This document shows positions 52,575-63,200 of a stretch of DNA of 64,000 bases, in pieces. Within the stretch, counting starts at the first letter, position 1, and each line of letters starts with the position of its first letter. The notes under the pieces are model-generated. The model made no database searches. It was not told the DNA's origin and saw nothing but the letters and a program-made list of their open reading frames with translations. This DNA comes from JAGQYH01 sp041393015. GTDB lineage: Bacteria > Bacteroidota > Bacteroidia > Chitinophagales > JADIYW01. A program made the position numbers and the translations under genes. The stretch lies in the NCBI GenBank assembly GCA_041393015.1, contig JAWKKV010000013.1:3404-67403 (forward strand). Reading direction: 5' to 3'.

Positions 52575-53228
52575 ATGATCCAAAAGTATAAAATTTTCAT
52601 CAATGATAAATTGCTCTTTTTAGTTGATAATCCGGCTAAAGTGGAAGAAATCCTTACATCAAAGGATCCATATATTATTAAGACGTACAAAAAGATGAAA
52701 GATTTGAAGGACTTAGTAGATGTCTTAATGAGTGATATCAACCAAAGTAGTATGGTTATCTATCATGCTGATGTAGAAAAGTTGAAAACTGATCTTTTTT
52801 CACTGTTTGAATACATAGAGGCAGCCGGTGGAGTAGTTCAAAATGATGAAGGTAAAATACTCTTAATTTTTAGAAAAGACTTTTGGGATTTACCCAAAGG
52901 TAAAATAGAAAAAGGAGAGTCGATAGAGCAAGCGGCGGTTCGAGAAGTGAAGGAAGAAACGGGCGTTAAAAGGTTACAATTAAAAGAACCGGTACGGTTT
53001 GAAGGACTTTCTAATACCTGTACTTATCATACTTATATTCATAAAGGAAAGTCAGTAATGAAAGCATCTTATTGGTTTAAAATGTCAACCGATTATGCCG
53101 GCAGATTGGTGCCTCAACAAGAAGAAGATATTGAAGAGGTAAAATGGGTGCATCCATCAGAAATAAAGGAATATACCAGTAACATGTATGCATCCATTAG
53201 AGATGTTATTATTAACACGAATAGTTAA
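52575..53228 (+). CDS. Nudix hydrolase
   Basis: 217 aa. N-terminal extension of about 85 residues, then the Nudix fold. The box is intact: GKIEKGESIEQAAVREVKEETGV (GX5EX7REUXEEXGU), preceded by AAGGVVQNDEGKILLIFRKDFWDLPK. The substrate is not predictable. The ATG lies 13 bp from the pyrE ATG, so promoters must overlap the opposing coding sequence. Confidence 0.92.
   Translation: MIQKYKIFINDKLLFLVDNPAKVEEILTSKDPYIIKTYKKMKDLKDLVDVLMSDINQSSMVIYHADVEKLKTDLFSLFEYIEAAGGVVQNDEGKILLIFRKDFWDLPKGKIEKGESIEQAAVREVKEETGVKRLQLKEPVRFEGLSNTCTYHTYIHKGKSVMKASYWFKMSTDYAGRLVPQQEEDIEEVKWVHPSEIKEYTSNMYASIRDVIINTNS
52581..52588 (-). promoter_or_regulatory. putative pyrE promoter -7 element TACTTTTG
   Basis: TAnnTTTG on the minus strand, inside codons 3-5 of the Nudix gene and 19 bp upstream of the pyrE ATG. 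Confidence 0.42.
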
Positions 53229-53515
53229 ATATTAACATATTTTAATAATTGTAATTCTTGCCTTTTATTCACCGAAGTTAAGAGTGAAATTCCCCAAGTT
53301 TTTTAAATATTAGTGAGTACCTAGATTTATTGTTTAGTTTTTAGATGATTGTTTAGTCTGTTTTGATGATTATAATAGATTCAAATTAGTAGTTGAATTA
53401 TTTGTAATATCACCCATTAGTATGATAATCAAAATTATCTCTTAACATATTTTTACACTTCCGAATAGTTGGATGATAAAAACCCTCAAATTTTATTATC
53501 GACCAAAGTGAAAGT

Positions 53516-56500
53516 TTGAAGGAGAGAATTAATTTTTATGCATTTGCTTTTAAAAGTTTGAAACGGGGGATTTTCATTCTTTTATCAGTGCTTTTAGTTT
53601 TGGGATTAAACACCGTTAAAGCTCAAAGCTGCCAAGAGATTTATGTATCACCATCTGGTTTTGGTCCAGGAACATCAAGTTCTCCAGCTTCCTTAACACT
53701 CGCATTAGCTACTGCCAATCCTGGTGATGTCATCAAACTCGCTATAGGAACTTATAACATCAACGCTACTTTACCTTTAATAAGTGACGTTACATTAGAG
53801 GGTGGATTTATACCAGCAGCAGGATGGAGAAAAACAAGTTTAGCAGGAGCCACCACCATTAATAGAACCACTGCAAGTCCCGACGGTGCTGCAAATGCGC
53901 AGCGTTTAATAGCCTTGAATGCTATTGGATTATCAGGTTTTAGATTACAAGATTTAACCATTACTACCGCAAATGCTAATCAACCGGGTATGTCTACTTA
54001 CGGCATATATCTTTCCAACTGTTCTAATTATTCAATTGTAAGATGCCAAATTTTCCCGGGTAATCCTGCCAATGGTCTTGATGGAACAGATGGCTCTGTT
54101 GGAGGCAATGGAAGCAATGGAGGCAACGGGGTTAATGGCGTAGATAACTCTGATTTAGCAACAGTTAGAGGTGGAGTTGGAGGTTTCGGCTGTGGAGGTG
54201 CCTCTGGTGCATCACAATGTGTTAATACTCCTCAAAGTGTTGGATGTAACGGTTTTACGGGTTCAACAGCTACCTTATTTTCTAGAGGTGGCGGAGGCGG
54301 AAATGGTGGCGGTGGCGGACATGAAGATAGAAATGGTGGAAGAGGTGGTTATGGTGGTGGAGTAGTTGCCGGTGGCGGATTTAGTGCAATAGGATTTAAT
54401 ACTACTCAGGGCACTGGCTTCGGTTGTCGTCCATCAGGTAATTGGTTCGGAAATGAAAGCGGTTGTAATAGTGGTAACGTAAATTCAAACTCAAGTGAAT
54501 CTGGCATGTGTGGCAGAAATGGAAATAACGGAGCACCCGGAGCTACTGGGGCATTAGGACCATTAGGCACACATGTAGGCGGATACTTTCTTCCTGGTGG
54601 ACCGGGCGCTACAGGTTCAACCGGTCAAGGTGGCCAAGGAGGTTCCGGTGGTGGTGGTGGAGCCGGAGAAGGTGGCTTTACTTGTACTGATGGTACGGGT
54701 GCTGGCGGCGGCGGTGGTGGCGGCGGCGGCTGCGGTGGCACTGGCGGTACTGGCGGTCGTGGCGGAGGAGGTTCTTTCGGGTTGTATGGTGTAAATAGTA
54801 GTTCAGGTACAATAATTCAATGTAATATAGTTGCTGGACCACCAGCTTTTGGTGGTACTGGTGGTACTGGTGGTTCTGGTGGTATGGGTGGAAATGGTGG
54901 AAATGGTGGCAGTAGTGGTGGTGATGTTGGTTTTGGCGGTGATGGTGGTGATGGCGGTAACGGGGGCAATGGGGGCAATGGTGGCAATGGAAGAATTGGA
55001 ACTTCTTTAAGTGTCTATGGAAGTCTACCTGCTTATTCTTCTTTTAACTTAGCAGGACAGCCAACCATTCAAGTAGATTTAAATTGTGCAAATGCTAATG
55101 TTACATATACATCAGCCGCAAGTGGTTTTTGGGATTTTGATGTTTTTAGTAATAATGCAACGCCTGCTACAGCATCCGGGACTTCAATTACAACGGTATA
55201 TGCCGATACCGGTAGATATAGTGTTTCACTTGGGGGCAATACTTATGAGGGCTTCACCAACATTTGCTGCCGACTTACTTATATTGTATATCCACAGGCT
55301 ATTGAAGCTTGCGATTCCACACTCATAAATGGACAATGGTACTCAGAAACACAAATAGTAAGAGATACATTCACAGCTAGTCAAGATTCTATTGTAATTA
55401 CCGATTTAACCATTACAGAAGATTGTTCTGTCAATTCTTATTGTGAATTTCAAAAAGTAGTCGCTTCAGATGCTGCAGCTAGTGATCAATATGGCGAAGC
55501 GCTAGCTGTTTTTGGAAATAGAGCGGTCGTAAGTGCTCGCTATAACGACGTTGGAGCTTCCAATGCAGGCGTTGTTTATGTGTTAGAATACAACGGCACC
55601 AGTTGGGTAGAAACAGCTATTTTAGGGCCGTCAAGCCCCGAAGTCAATAACTATTTTGGAATTAGTGTAGATATTACAGAAGACAGAATAATTGTAGGTG
55701 CATTGTGGGAAGATGATACACCCGGTCAAGATGAAGGAGGCGCATATATTTTTGATTATGATGGCAGTAATTGGAATGAAACAACCATTTTAAGAGCCAA
55801 TACACCTGGTAATCTTGATCTTTTTGGAATTAGTGTTGCTTTATCCGGTGATGCAGCTATTGTAGGGGCTCATTATGACGATGATCTTGGTAGTAATAGC
55901 GGAAGTGCACAAATTTTTGAATATGATGGAAACACTTGGCAATCTACGCCAACTATTTTGGCACCAGATGGAGGCGCTTTTAATGAATTTGGAACGTCAG
56001 TTGATATTTCAGGATCTTTTGCCATAATTGGTGCCGCCAAACACAATCATACAGGGAATCCTGGTGGAGCAGCCTATATCTATGAAAGATCTGGTGGCAG
56101 TTGGAGTTTAATTCAGGAGATAAGACCACCTGATTTAGCGGGATCTGATTATTTTGGAAAAAGTGTTAGCATCTCTAGTGATAGAGCTATTATTGGCGCT
56201 CCATTAGTGGATGATAATGGAACCAATAGTGGAGCAGCTTATATTTATTTTTATAATGGATCTTCTTGGATAGCAGGTCAAAAAATAACAGCTTCTGATC
56301 CTGCATTAAGTGATGAGTTTGGCGATGATGTTAGTATTTCAGGAAATTATGCAGTGGTAGGGGCATATAAAAAGGCTGATCTCGGATTTCAAACAGGCGC
56401 TGCCTATATGTTTCGTTGGAATGGAAGTGTCTGGCAAGAAATAAATAAATTACTTTCTTCAGATATTGCTGCTGGAGATCAATTTGGATTTGCAGTTGCT

Positions 56501-56902
56501 ATTTCAGGAAACAATATGTTAATTGGTAGCAAAGCAAATGATGATGATGGCTCGGCTTCTGGTTCAGTATATTTCTTTGAAGCTTCTCCCGATGATATCT
56601 ACTCACCACAAGCCATCGACGCTTGTGACTCTATTCAAATTAATGGGAATTGGTATTCAGAAACGCAAATTGTTAGTGATACAATATCAATTGGGACTTG
56701 CCAAGATTCTATTATCATTACAGATTTAACCATTGGCGACTGTGGAATATCAGATTTTTGTGAATACCAAAAGGTAAATGCTTCTGATCCTGTGGCCAAT
56801 CAAAATTTTGGAATTGTTTCTGATATTAATGGTGATGTAGCAATTATTGGAGCAAAAGGTGATAATAATAGTGGCTCTTCAAGTGGGTCTGCTTATATAT
56901 AG
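53516..56902 (+). CDS. giant secreted FG-GAP-repeat protein, first segment (frame broken at about 56898)
   Basis: 1128 aa as read. TTG start at 53516 with no in-frame ATG or GTG near. Signal peptide through about residue 37 (ILLSVLLVLGLNTVKAQS). Residues 40-180 look like the start of a right-handed beta-helix (IYVSPSGFGPGTSSSPASLTLALATANPGDVIKLA). Residues about 185-500 are Gly-rich. From about residue 645, seven FG-GAP-like repeats (xASDxxxxDxFGxSVxISGxxAIVGAxxDDxGxxSGSAYIYxYNG) form one propeller, then a Cys module ACDSIQINGNWYSETQIV...CQDSI and the start of the next group. The stop arises from a 2-base loss in a TA run. Probably a surface adhesin. Confidence 0.75.
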   Translation: MKERINFYAFAFKSLKRGIFILLSVLLVLGLNTVKAQSCQEIYVSPSGFGPGTSSSPASLTLALATANPGDVIKLAIGTYNINATLPLISDVTLEGGFIPAAGWRKTSLAGATTINRTTASPDGAANAQRLIALNAIGLSGFRLQDLTITTANANQPGMSTYGIYLSNCSNYSIVRCQIFPGNPANGLDGTDGSVGGNGSNGGNGVNGVDNSDLATVRGGVGGFGCGGASGASQCVNTPQSVGCNGFTGSTATLFSRGGGGGNGGGGGHEDRNGGRGGYGGGVVAGGGFSAIGFNTTQGTGFGCRPSGNWFGNESGCNSGNVNSNSSESGMCGRNGNNGAPGATGALGPLGTHVGGYFLPGGPGATGSTGQGGQGGSGGGGGAGEGGFTCTDGTGAGGGGGGGGGCGGTGGTGGRGGGGSFGLYGVNSSSGTIIQCNIVAGPPAFGGTGGTGGSGGMGGNGGNGGSSGGDVGFGGDGGDGGNGGNGGNGGNGRIGTSLSVYGSLPAYSSFNLAGQPTIQVDLNCANANVTYTSAASGFWDFDVFSNNATPATASGTSITTVYADTGRYSVSLGGNTYEGFTNICCRLTYIVYPQAIEACDSTLINGQWYSETQIVRDTFTASQDSIVITDLTITEDCSVNSYCEFQKVVASDAAASDQYGEALAVFGNRAVVSARYNDVGASNAGVVYVLEYNGTSWVETAILGPSSPEVNNYFGISVDITEDRIIVGALWEDDTPGQDEGGAYIFDYDGSNWNETTILRANTPGNLDLFGISVALSGDAAIVGAHYDDDLGSNSGSAQIFEYDGNTWQSTPTILAPDGGAFNEFGTSVDISGSFAIIGAAKHNHTGNPGGAAYIYERSGGSWSLIQEIRPPDLAGSDYFGKSVSISSDRAIIGAPLVDDNGTNSGAAYIYFYNGSSWIAGQKITASDPALSDEFGDDVSISGNYAVVGAYKKADLGFQTGAAYMFRWNGSVWQEINKLLSSDIAAGDQFGFAVAISGNNMLIGSKANDDDGSASGSVYFFEASPDDIYSPQAIDACDSIQINGNWYSETQIVSDTISIGTCQDSIIITDLTIGDCGISDFCEYQKVNASDPVANQNFGIVSDINGDVAIIGAKGDNNSGSSSGSAYI
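54072..55000 (+). repeat. glycine-rich coding repeat region
   Basis: About 930 bp of GGT/GGC/GGA-rich codons encoding GGxGGxGG and NGGNGG tracts, markedly richer in G than the surrounding sequence. It lies between the N-terminal beta-helix-like part and the propeller array of the giant protein. Confidence 0.85.
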
Positions 56903-59765
56903 ATACAATGGTGTCAATTGGGTGGCTGAACAAAAATTGATTGCTTCAGATGGAGCATCAGGAGATGCATTCGGCAGTGCTGTGGCTATTTCCGGCAATT
57001 GGGCCATTGTTGGTGCAATCTTCGATGACGATATTGTAAATTCGAGTGGTTCCGCTTATCTATATTTTTATAATGGTAGCACTTGGACCGAATTTCAAAA
57101 GATTACCGCCTCTAATCCGGGCTTCAATAACAAATTTGGATTTTCTGTTTCAATTTCTGGAAATTTTGCAGTGGTAGGAGCTAATACTGCCGGTGGACCA
57201 TTCTTATCTACTGGTGGGGCGGCATATGTATTTCAGTATAATGGTAGCATTTGGGAGCAGATTCAAATTGTACAACCTGCAGATATTCAAACATTAGATA
57301 ATTTTGGATTTAGCGTTGATATAGTTGGCGATAAATTTGTTGTTGGCTCAAATGTTGACGACGATAATGGAAATGCGAGTGGATCAGCATACGTTTATAA
57401 ATATAATGGTTCAATTTTTATTCAAGAACAAAAACTAACTGCAATAGATGGAGCTGCAAACGATCAATATGGTGTAAGTGTGGCCATAGGTAAAGATATT
57501 ATTGTTGTTGGCGCAAATTTAGATGATAGTCCTGCTACAGATGCGGGATCTATTTATATATATGATTTTAATGGATCTAGTTGGGTTCATAATTTAAAAA
57601 TTGCTGCAACCGATCAAAATTCATCCGATAATTTGGGCACCACAGTATCCATTTCAAATAAACGTATTATTGCTGGAAGTGGTTATGATGATGCTCCTCT
57701 GCCAAATAGTGGTTCAATTTATATTTACAATTTTGATGGTTCTACTTGGGAAGAAGGTATCAAAGTAACTGCTTCTGATGCTAATTCAAATGACTTTTAT
57801 GGAAATTCTGCATCGATATCTGGAGAATGGATTGTGACAGGTGCAGCTTTTAATGATGACTTTGCTTCCAGCACTGGTTCTGCATATTTCATTAAAGCTG
57901 CTCCAGCAGATATCTACAGCCCTCAGGCAATTGATGCCTGCGATTCTGTTCAAATCAATGGAATCTGGTATTCAGAATCGCAAATCGTTAGAGATACTTT
58001 TGCTATTGATGCTTGTCAGGATTCAATTGTGGTCACAGAACTCAACCTCTCAAGTAATTGTGAGGTAACAGAACTATGTGAAATACAAAGAATATTTGCT
58101 TCTGATCCGGGGGTAAATGATGATTATGGAGATGCTATTTCAATCTATGGTGATTTAGCTATCGTTGGGGTACAATTAAACGATGATGGTGGAACGAGTA
58201 GCGGTTCTGCTTATATTTTAAGAAAAAGTGGCGGTGTTTGGACACAAGAAACAAAGTTAGTGGCATTTGATGATGCCGCTGATGATAGATTCGGCATAGA
58301 TGTAGCCATAGCTGAAAATATAGCCATTGTAGGCGCTCCCTTAGATGATGATGATGGGGCAAATAGCGGTTCCGTATATATTTATAAATACAATGGAAGC
58401 ACTTGGAATTTAGATATAAAATTGGTGGCATTTGATGCAACTGCTGGAGATCAATTTGGTATAAGTGTTGATTTATCAGGGAATACTTTAGTAGTGGGGG
58501 CGAGTAGTGATGATGATGGCGCTTCTAATAATGGATCTGTTTATATCTATAATTACGACGGTACCAATTGGAATTTTACTCAAAAAGTAGATCCTACCAT
58601 TAACATTGTAAATGGATATTTTGGAAGTTCCATTGATTTGTCAGGCGATAGAATGATTGTTGGTGCCACATGGCCATTGTCTATAGGAGCAGCGCATATC
58701 TTCGATTTTAATGGCACGTCATGGGTGGAAACGCAAAGACTATTGGCGTCCGATGGTGGAACGGCTGACAATTTTGGTGGTACGGTATCTCTTTCGGGTA
58801 ATTTTGCTGTAATTGGAGCTAGTTCAGATGATGATTTAGGAACTAATTCAGGTTCCGCATATGTTTTTGAATTCAATGGCAGTAGCTGGTCTCAAATCAA
58901 TAAATTTCTTCCTACCGACCCTCCAAATAGCATTGATCTTTTTGGCAGCTCTGTCACCATTGAAGCTAATAAAATGTTGATTGGATGCCCCGGGGAGGAT
59001 GGTCCAAATTCAGGTGCTGTTTATTTTTATCAATATGATGGTTCTACATGGAGTTTTACTGAAAAAATATTGGCTGTCGCAACATCTGGAAATTTAGGCT
59101 CAGCTGTAGACATATCGGGCGATAACTTTATGTTAGGTGCTTCTGAGACACCAACTGGTGGAGCAGTGTTTTTCTATGAAGCTTGCTTACCTGATGTTGT
59201 TATATATGAAGATCGTGCAGCTTGCGACTCTGTTCAAATTGGTGGAACATGGTATGCTGAAAATGCACTTGTCTATGATACAATTAGTGGAAGCTTAACG
59301 GATTCTATTTATATCATCAACTTAGAAATTGAAGATTGCAACGCTTCTGTTTTTTGCACATTTAATCAAGTACTCTCAAACGATGATGATGCAGTGGATT
59401 ATTTTGGTGTTTCTTTTGCCGTTTTTGAGAATACCGCCGTTGTTGGTGCAAGATTAGACGATGAGAATGGAGCAAATGCCGGTGCCGCTTATGTCTTCAA
59501 TTATGATGGAACCAATTGGGTTCAAGCGCAAAAAATATTGCCGGGTGATGTTATTGCCGGAGATTTATTTGGATCTGATGTGGCTATTTACAATGATGTT
59601 ATGGCCATTAGCCAAATTGGTAGTTTAAATGATGTAGCTGATTTTAGATCGGTATATATCTATCGATACAATGGTTCATCTTGGGTACAAGAACAAAAGA
59701 TTGCACCCTATGGAAACAGTGCAGACTATTTTGGAAGGAATTGGAAGTTTATGGAGATTATCTGA
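56847..59765 (+). CDS. giant secreted FG-GAP-repeat protein, second segment
   Basis: 972 aa as read. The family sequence really resumes at about 56897 (YRYNGVNWVAEQKLIASDG); the first 16-17 residues are out-of-frame noise. It completes propeller 2, then carries an ACDS module, propeller 3, another module and the start of propeller 4. It ends at a stop created by loss of one A near 59735. Not an independent gene: it has no signal peptide and continues the preceding repeats. Confidence 0.65.
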   Translation: MEQKVIIIVALQVGLLIYRYNGVNWVAEQKLIASDGASGDAFGSAVAISGNWAIVGAIFDDDIVNSSGSAYLYFYNGSTWTEFQKITASNPGFNNKFGFSVSISGNFAVVGANTAGGPFLSTGGAAYVFQYNGSIWEQIQIVQPADIQTLDNFGFSVDIVGDKFVVGSNVDDDNGNASGSAYVYKYNGSIFIQEQKLTAIDGAANDQYGVSVAIGKDIIVVGANLDDSPATDAGSIYIYDFNGSSWVHNLKIAATDQNSSDNLGTTVSISNKRIIAGSGYDDAPLPNSGSIYIYNFDGSTWEEGIKVTASDANSNDFYGNSASISGEWIVTGAAFNDDFASSTGSAYFIKAAPADIYSPQAIDACDSVQINGIWYSESQIVRDTFAIDACQDSIVVTELNLSSNCEVTELCEIQRIFASDPGVNDDYGDAISIYGDLAIVGVQLNDDGGTSSGSAYILRKSGGVWTQETKLVAFDDAADDRFGIDVAIAENIAIVGAPLDDDDGANSGSVYIYKYNGSTWNLDIKLVAFDATAGDQFGISVDLSGNTLVVGASSDDDGASNNGSVYIYNYDGTNWNFTQKVDPTINIVNGYFGSSIDLSGDRMIVGATWPLSIGAAHIFDFNGTSWVETQRLLASDGGTADNFGGTVSLSGNFAVIGASSDDDLGTNSGSAYVFEFNGSSWSQINKFLPTDPPNSIDLFGSSVTIEANKMLIGCPGEDGPNSGAVYFYQYDGSTWSFTEKILAVATSGNLGSAVDISGDNFMLGASETPTGGAVFFYEACLPDVVIYEDRAACDSVQIGGTWYAENALVYDTISGSLTDSIYIINLEIEDCNASVFCTFNQVLSNDDDAVDYFGVSFAVFENTAVVGARLDDENGANAGAAYVFNYDGTNWVQAQKILPGDVIAGDLFGSDVAIYNDVMAISQIGSLNDVADFRSVYIYRYNGSSWVQEQKIAPYGNSADYFGRNWKFMEII

Positions 59766-60265
59766 TGGTATCATTATAAGGATGAATTTGGCGCTGGCAT
59801 TGATGAACATTATGTCAATGTATATCATTTTGATGGCAGTACTTGGTCATTATTCAAACCTTACAACCCACTGATGTTAGGACCCGGCGATCCATTTGGA
59901 TTTGCCATATCTATGTCGGAAACCACTGCCTTTATTGGCTGTTATACCTGTGATGGAAATGTAGGTGCTGCTTATGTGTATGACTTTAATGGCACTACTT
60001 GGAGCCTATCTCAAAAATTAACCGATGGGGCGGCAGTTTCAGGTGACTGGTTCGGGAATTCCGTTGATATATTTGGCGATCGAGCGATTATAGGATCATT
60101 ACAATGATGAAATAGGAGGGAAAGTGGCGCAGGTTCAGCTTATATATATACCTATAATGGATCATCATGGGTGGCACAACAGAAATTAACAGCACCTAAT
60201 CCTACAGCTGGATACAGGTTTGGAAGTGCTGTGGATATATCCGGTGATTATGCAGTGATGGGGAA
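59766..60265 (+). pseudogene. multiply frameshifted stretch of the giant repeat protein
   Basis: Repeat sequence continues without a gap but changes frame four times: TA lost near 59777, TA lost near 60100, one A lost near 60122, one A or G lost near 60263. Readable pieces include VYHFDGSTWSLFKPYNP, AAYVYDFNGTTWSLSQKL and GSAYIYTYNGSSWVAQQKL, belonging to propeller 4. The frame open from about 59787 to 60107 is the longest intact part. Confidence 0.7.
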
Positions 60266-63200
60266 AGCAACGAAAGTTCCATTATAGCCAACAATGGAGC
60301 GGCGTATGTTTTTAAATACAATGGCAGTGCTTTCGTAGAGTTGGATAAATTAATGGCATTTGATGCGGAAACTTTTGACTTTTTTGGCTATGATGTGGAT
60401 ATAGCAGGAGAACATATTTTGGTAAGTGCCATCAATGGTGGACCAAATGGATCAGGAGCGCTGTATCATACTATTGCTCAAGCTACTAACTATACTTATG
60501 ACACTACTTTTGTAGCCTCATGCGATTCAGCTTTTATTAGAGGGCAGTGGTATGATTCAGCACAAACCATTATTGATACTTTATATGGAGGTGATATTAA
60601 TTGTGAGGATTCTATTTACGTAATCAATTTCAGTATCCTTGAAAATATTATTAATTCACAAGCAATCGACGCTTGCGATTCTGCTTTAGTGAATGGTAAT
60701 TGGTATTTCGAAACTCAGATCGTAATTGACACTTTTGAAGCTGCCAATGGTTGCAGTGATTCAATTGTAACAAGAGATATTACAATTGCTAATTGCACTA
60801 TTGATGACTATTGTATTAAAGAAAAAATCTTAGCTAGTGATGCTGCTTTGGGAGATGAGTTTGGGGAGTTTGTTGATATTTTTGGAGATTGGGCAATTGC
60901 GGGAGCTTATAAGAATGATGATGCAGGTACCAGTAGTGGAGCTGCATATCTGCTTAGAAGATCTGGAGGAAACTGGGTTGAAACTCAAAAAATAACAGCA
61001 TCGGATGCCGCTGCCAATGACTGGTTTGGAAATGATGTTGCTATTAATGGGAATTATGCTGTAGTAGGAGCACCAGGTGATGATGATTTGGGAAGTAGTT
61101 CTGGCTCCATTTATATATTTGAATACAATGGGGTATCATGGGTGCAATCACAAAAAATTACGCAGCCTAGCGGTTCAAACAAGTTCTTTGGTATTGCTGT
61201 TGATATTTCAGGAACACATTTAGCAGTTGGTGCTTGGGGAGTTGATGATAATGGCACTGACAACGGTGCTGCCTATATCTATGCATTTGATGGTACTTCA
61301 TGGGTATTGAAACAAGAATTATCGGTTACGGTATTGCCAGGACAAACCTCACAGGCTTTTGGTAACCATATAGCCATTGAAGGAAATAAAGTGCTTGTAG
61401 GTGCCTTTGGTGATATTCAGAATGGAACTTATTCAGGAGCCGCGTATGTTTTTAAATATGATGGATTGACGTGGATAGAGGAACAAAAGCTTGTCGCATC
61501 TGATGGAGCTGCCTTTTACGGCTTTGGCAGAGGTTTGGATTTGACTGAGGATTATGCTGTTATTTCCAGTAGGTCTGATGCAACAGCGGGGAATTCAGCC
61601 GGTTCAGCATATGTTTTTTATTTTAATGGAACAGCCTGGGTGCAACAGCAAAAATTGTTACCTACAGAATTAGAAACCTTTGATGTTTTTGGTTCAGGGG
61701 TAGCCATTTCAAATGACTATATAACCGTAAATGCGCCTGGAGATGATGATGCAGGATCTAATGTCGGAGCCAATTATATTTATAAAAGAAGTGGAAGTAC
61801 TTGGAGCAAAATAAACAAAATTCTTCCAATTCCAGTTACTGGAACTAGTTTTGGAACTGCTGTGGCGATGTCTGGTAACTCAATCATACTTGGAACGGTT
61901 AATGATAATGAGTTATTCAATTCTAATGGAGCTGTATATTTTTTAGAACCTTCATTGGATCCAATTGTTGATTCTGTAGTGGTAATCGCTTGTGATTCAG
62001 CTATAATAAATGGAAATACCTATTCTAGTTCACAAATTATAGTGGATACAATTGCTTTTGAATTATGTCAAGATTCTATTATTGTAACTGACCTTATCAT
62101 TTATAACTCTTATACTATTTTAGATACTGTTGTGGCCTGTGATTCGGCATTAGTGAATGGTAATTACTATTCTTCCACGCAAATGGTTTATGACACTTTT
62201 TCCACTGCAAGTCTTTGTGATTCAGTTATCATCACTGATGTAACCATCAATAATGCCTTTGAAGTGTATGATACCATAGTTTCTTGTGATTCAGTGTTGA
62301 TTAATGGCACTTATTATAATAGTAGCCAAACCGTTTATGATACTTTATTATCTGCTACCAATTGCGATTCAATTGTCATAACCACTTTAACCATCCTACA
62401 AAATATTATCACTCCACAAGCCATTGATGCGTGTGATTCTACTTTGATCAATGGTAATTGGTACTTTACAACTCAAATTATCTATGATACATTTTCATTG
62501 GTTGGATGTAACGATTCTATTGTTATAACAGACCTTGATGTAGCTGATTGTGAGATTCAAGACTATTGTGAAACGGATTACCTAACAGCATCAGGAGGTC
62601 CAAATGGTGATAGATATGGAAAATCAATAGCCATTTCTGGTGAATGGGCTATTTCGGGAACATTATTAGACGATGATCAAGGAACGGATGCAGGTGCAGC
62701 TTATATTCTGCGTAAAGTGGGGAATGTTTGGACAGAGTTTCAAAAACTGACCGCTTCAGATGGGCTGGCCAATGATCAATTTGGAGAACAGGTTTCACTA
62801 TCCGGAAACGTGGCAATAATTTCAGCAGACGGGCGCGATGATAATGGAAGTTTTAGCGGTGCAGCATATGTTTTCCGTTTTAATGGAGTTAATTGGGTAC
62901 AAGAGCAAAAACTATTAGCTTTTGACGGTATTGCTAACGACGGTTTTGGTAGTGATGTTTCTGTTTCTGGCGAATTTCTAGCAGTAGGGTCTTTTGGAGA
63001 TGATGATCTTGGTAGCGGAAGTGGATCGGTCTATATTTATCAATACAATGGAAGTTTATGGAGTTTAAATCAGAAAGTCACTTCTTCTGACGGTGCCGCA
63101 TTTGATCAGTTTGGATTTCGACTTGACATTTCGGGCGATAGATTAATTGTTGCTGCTAATGGTGATGACGACAATGGATCTAGTTCTGGATCTGCTTATA

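Noticed and set aside
52562..52741. 60-residue N-terminal extension of pyrE
   Set aside because: It is antisense to the Nudix coding region and includes the pyrE promoter element; the family N-terminus starts at 52561.
58159..58876. Minus-strand ORFs inside the giant repeat gene
   Set aside because: His- and Arg-rich translations of the antisense of repeats with no family likeness; shadows of the plus-strand coding sequence.
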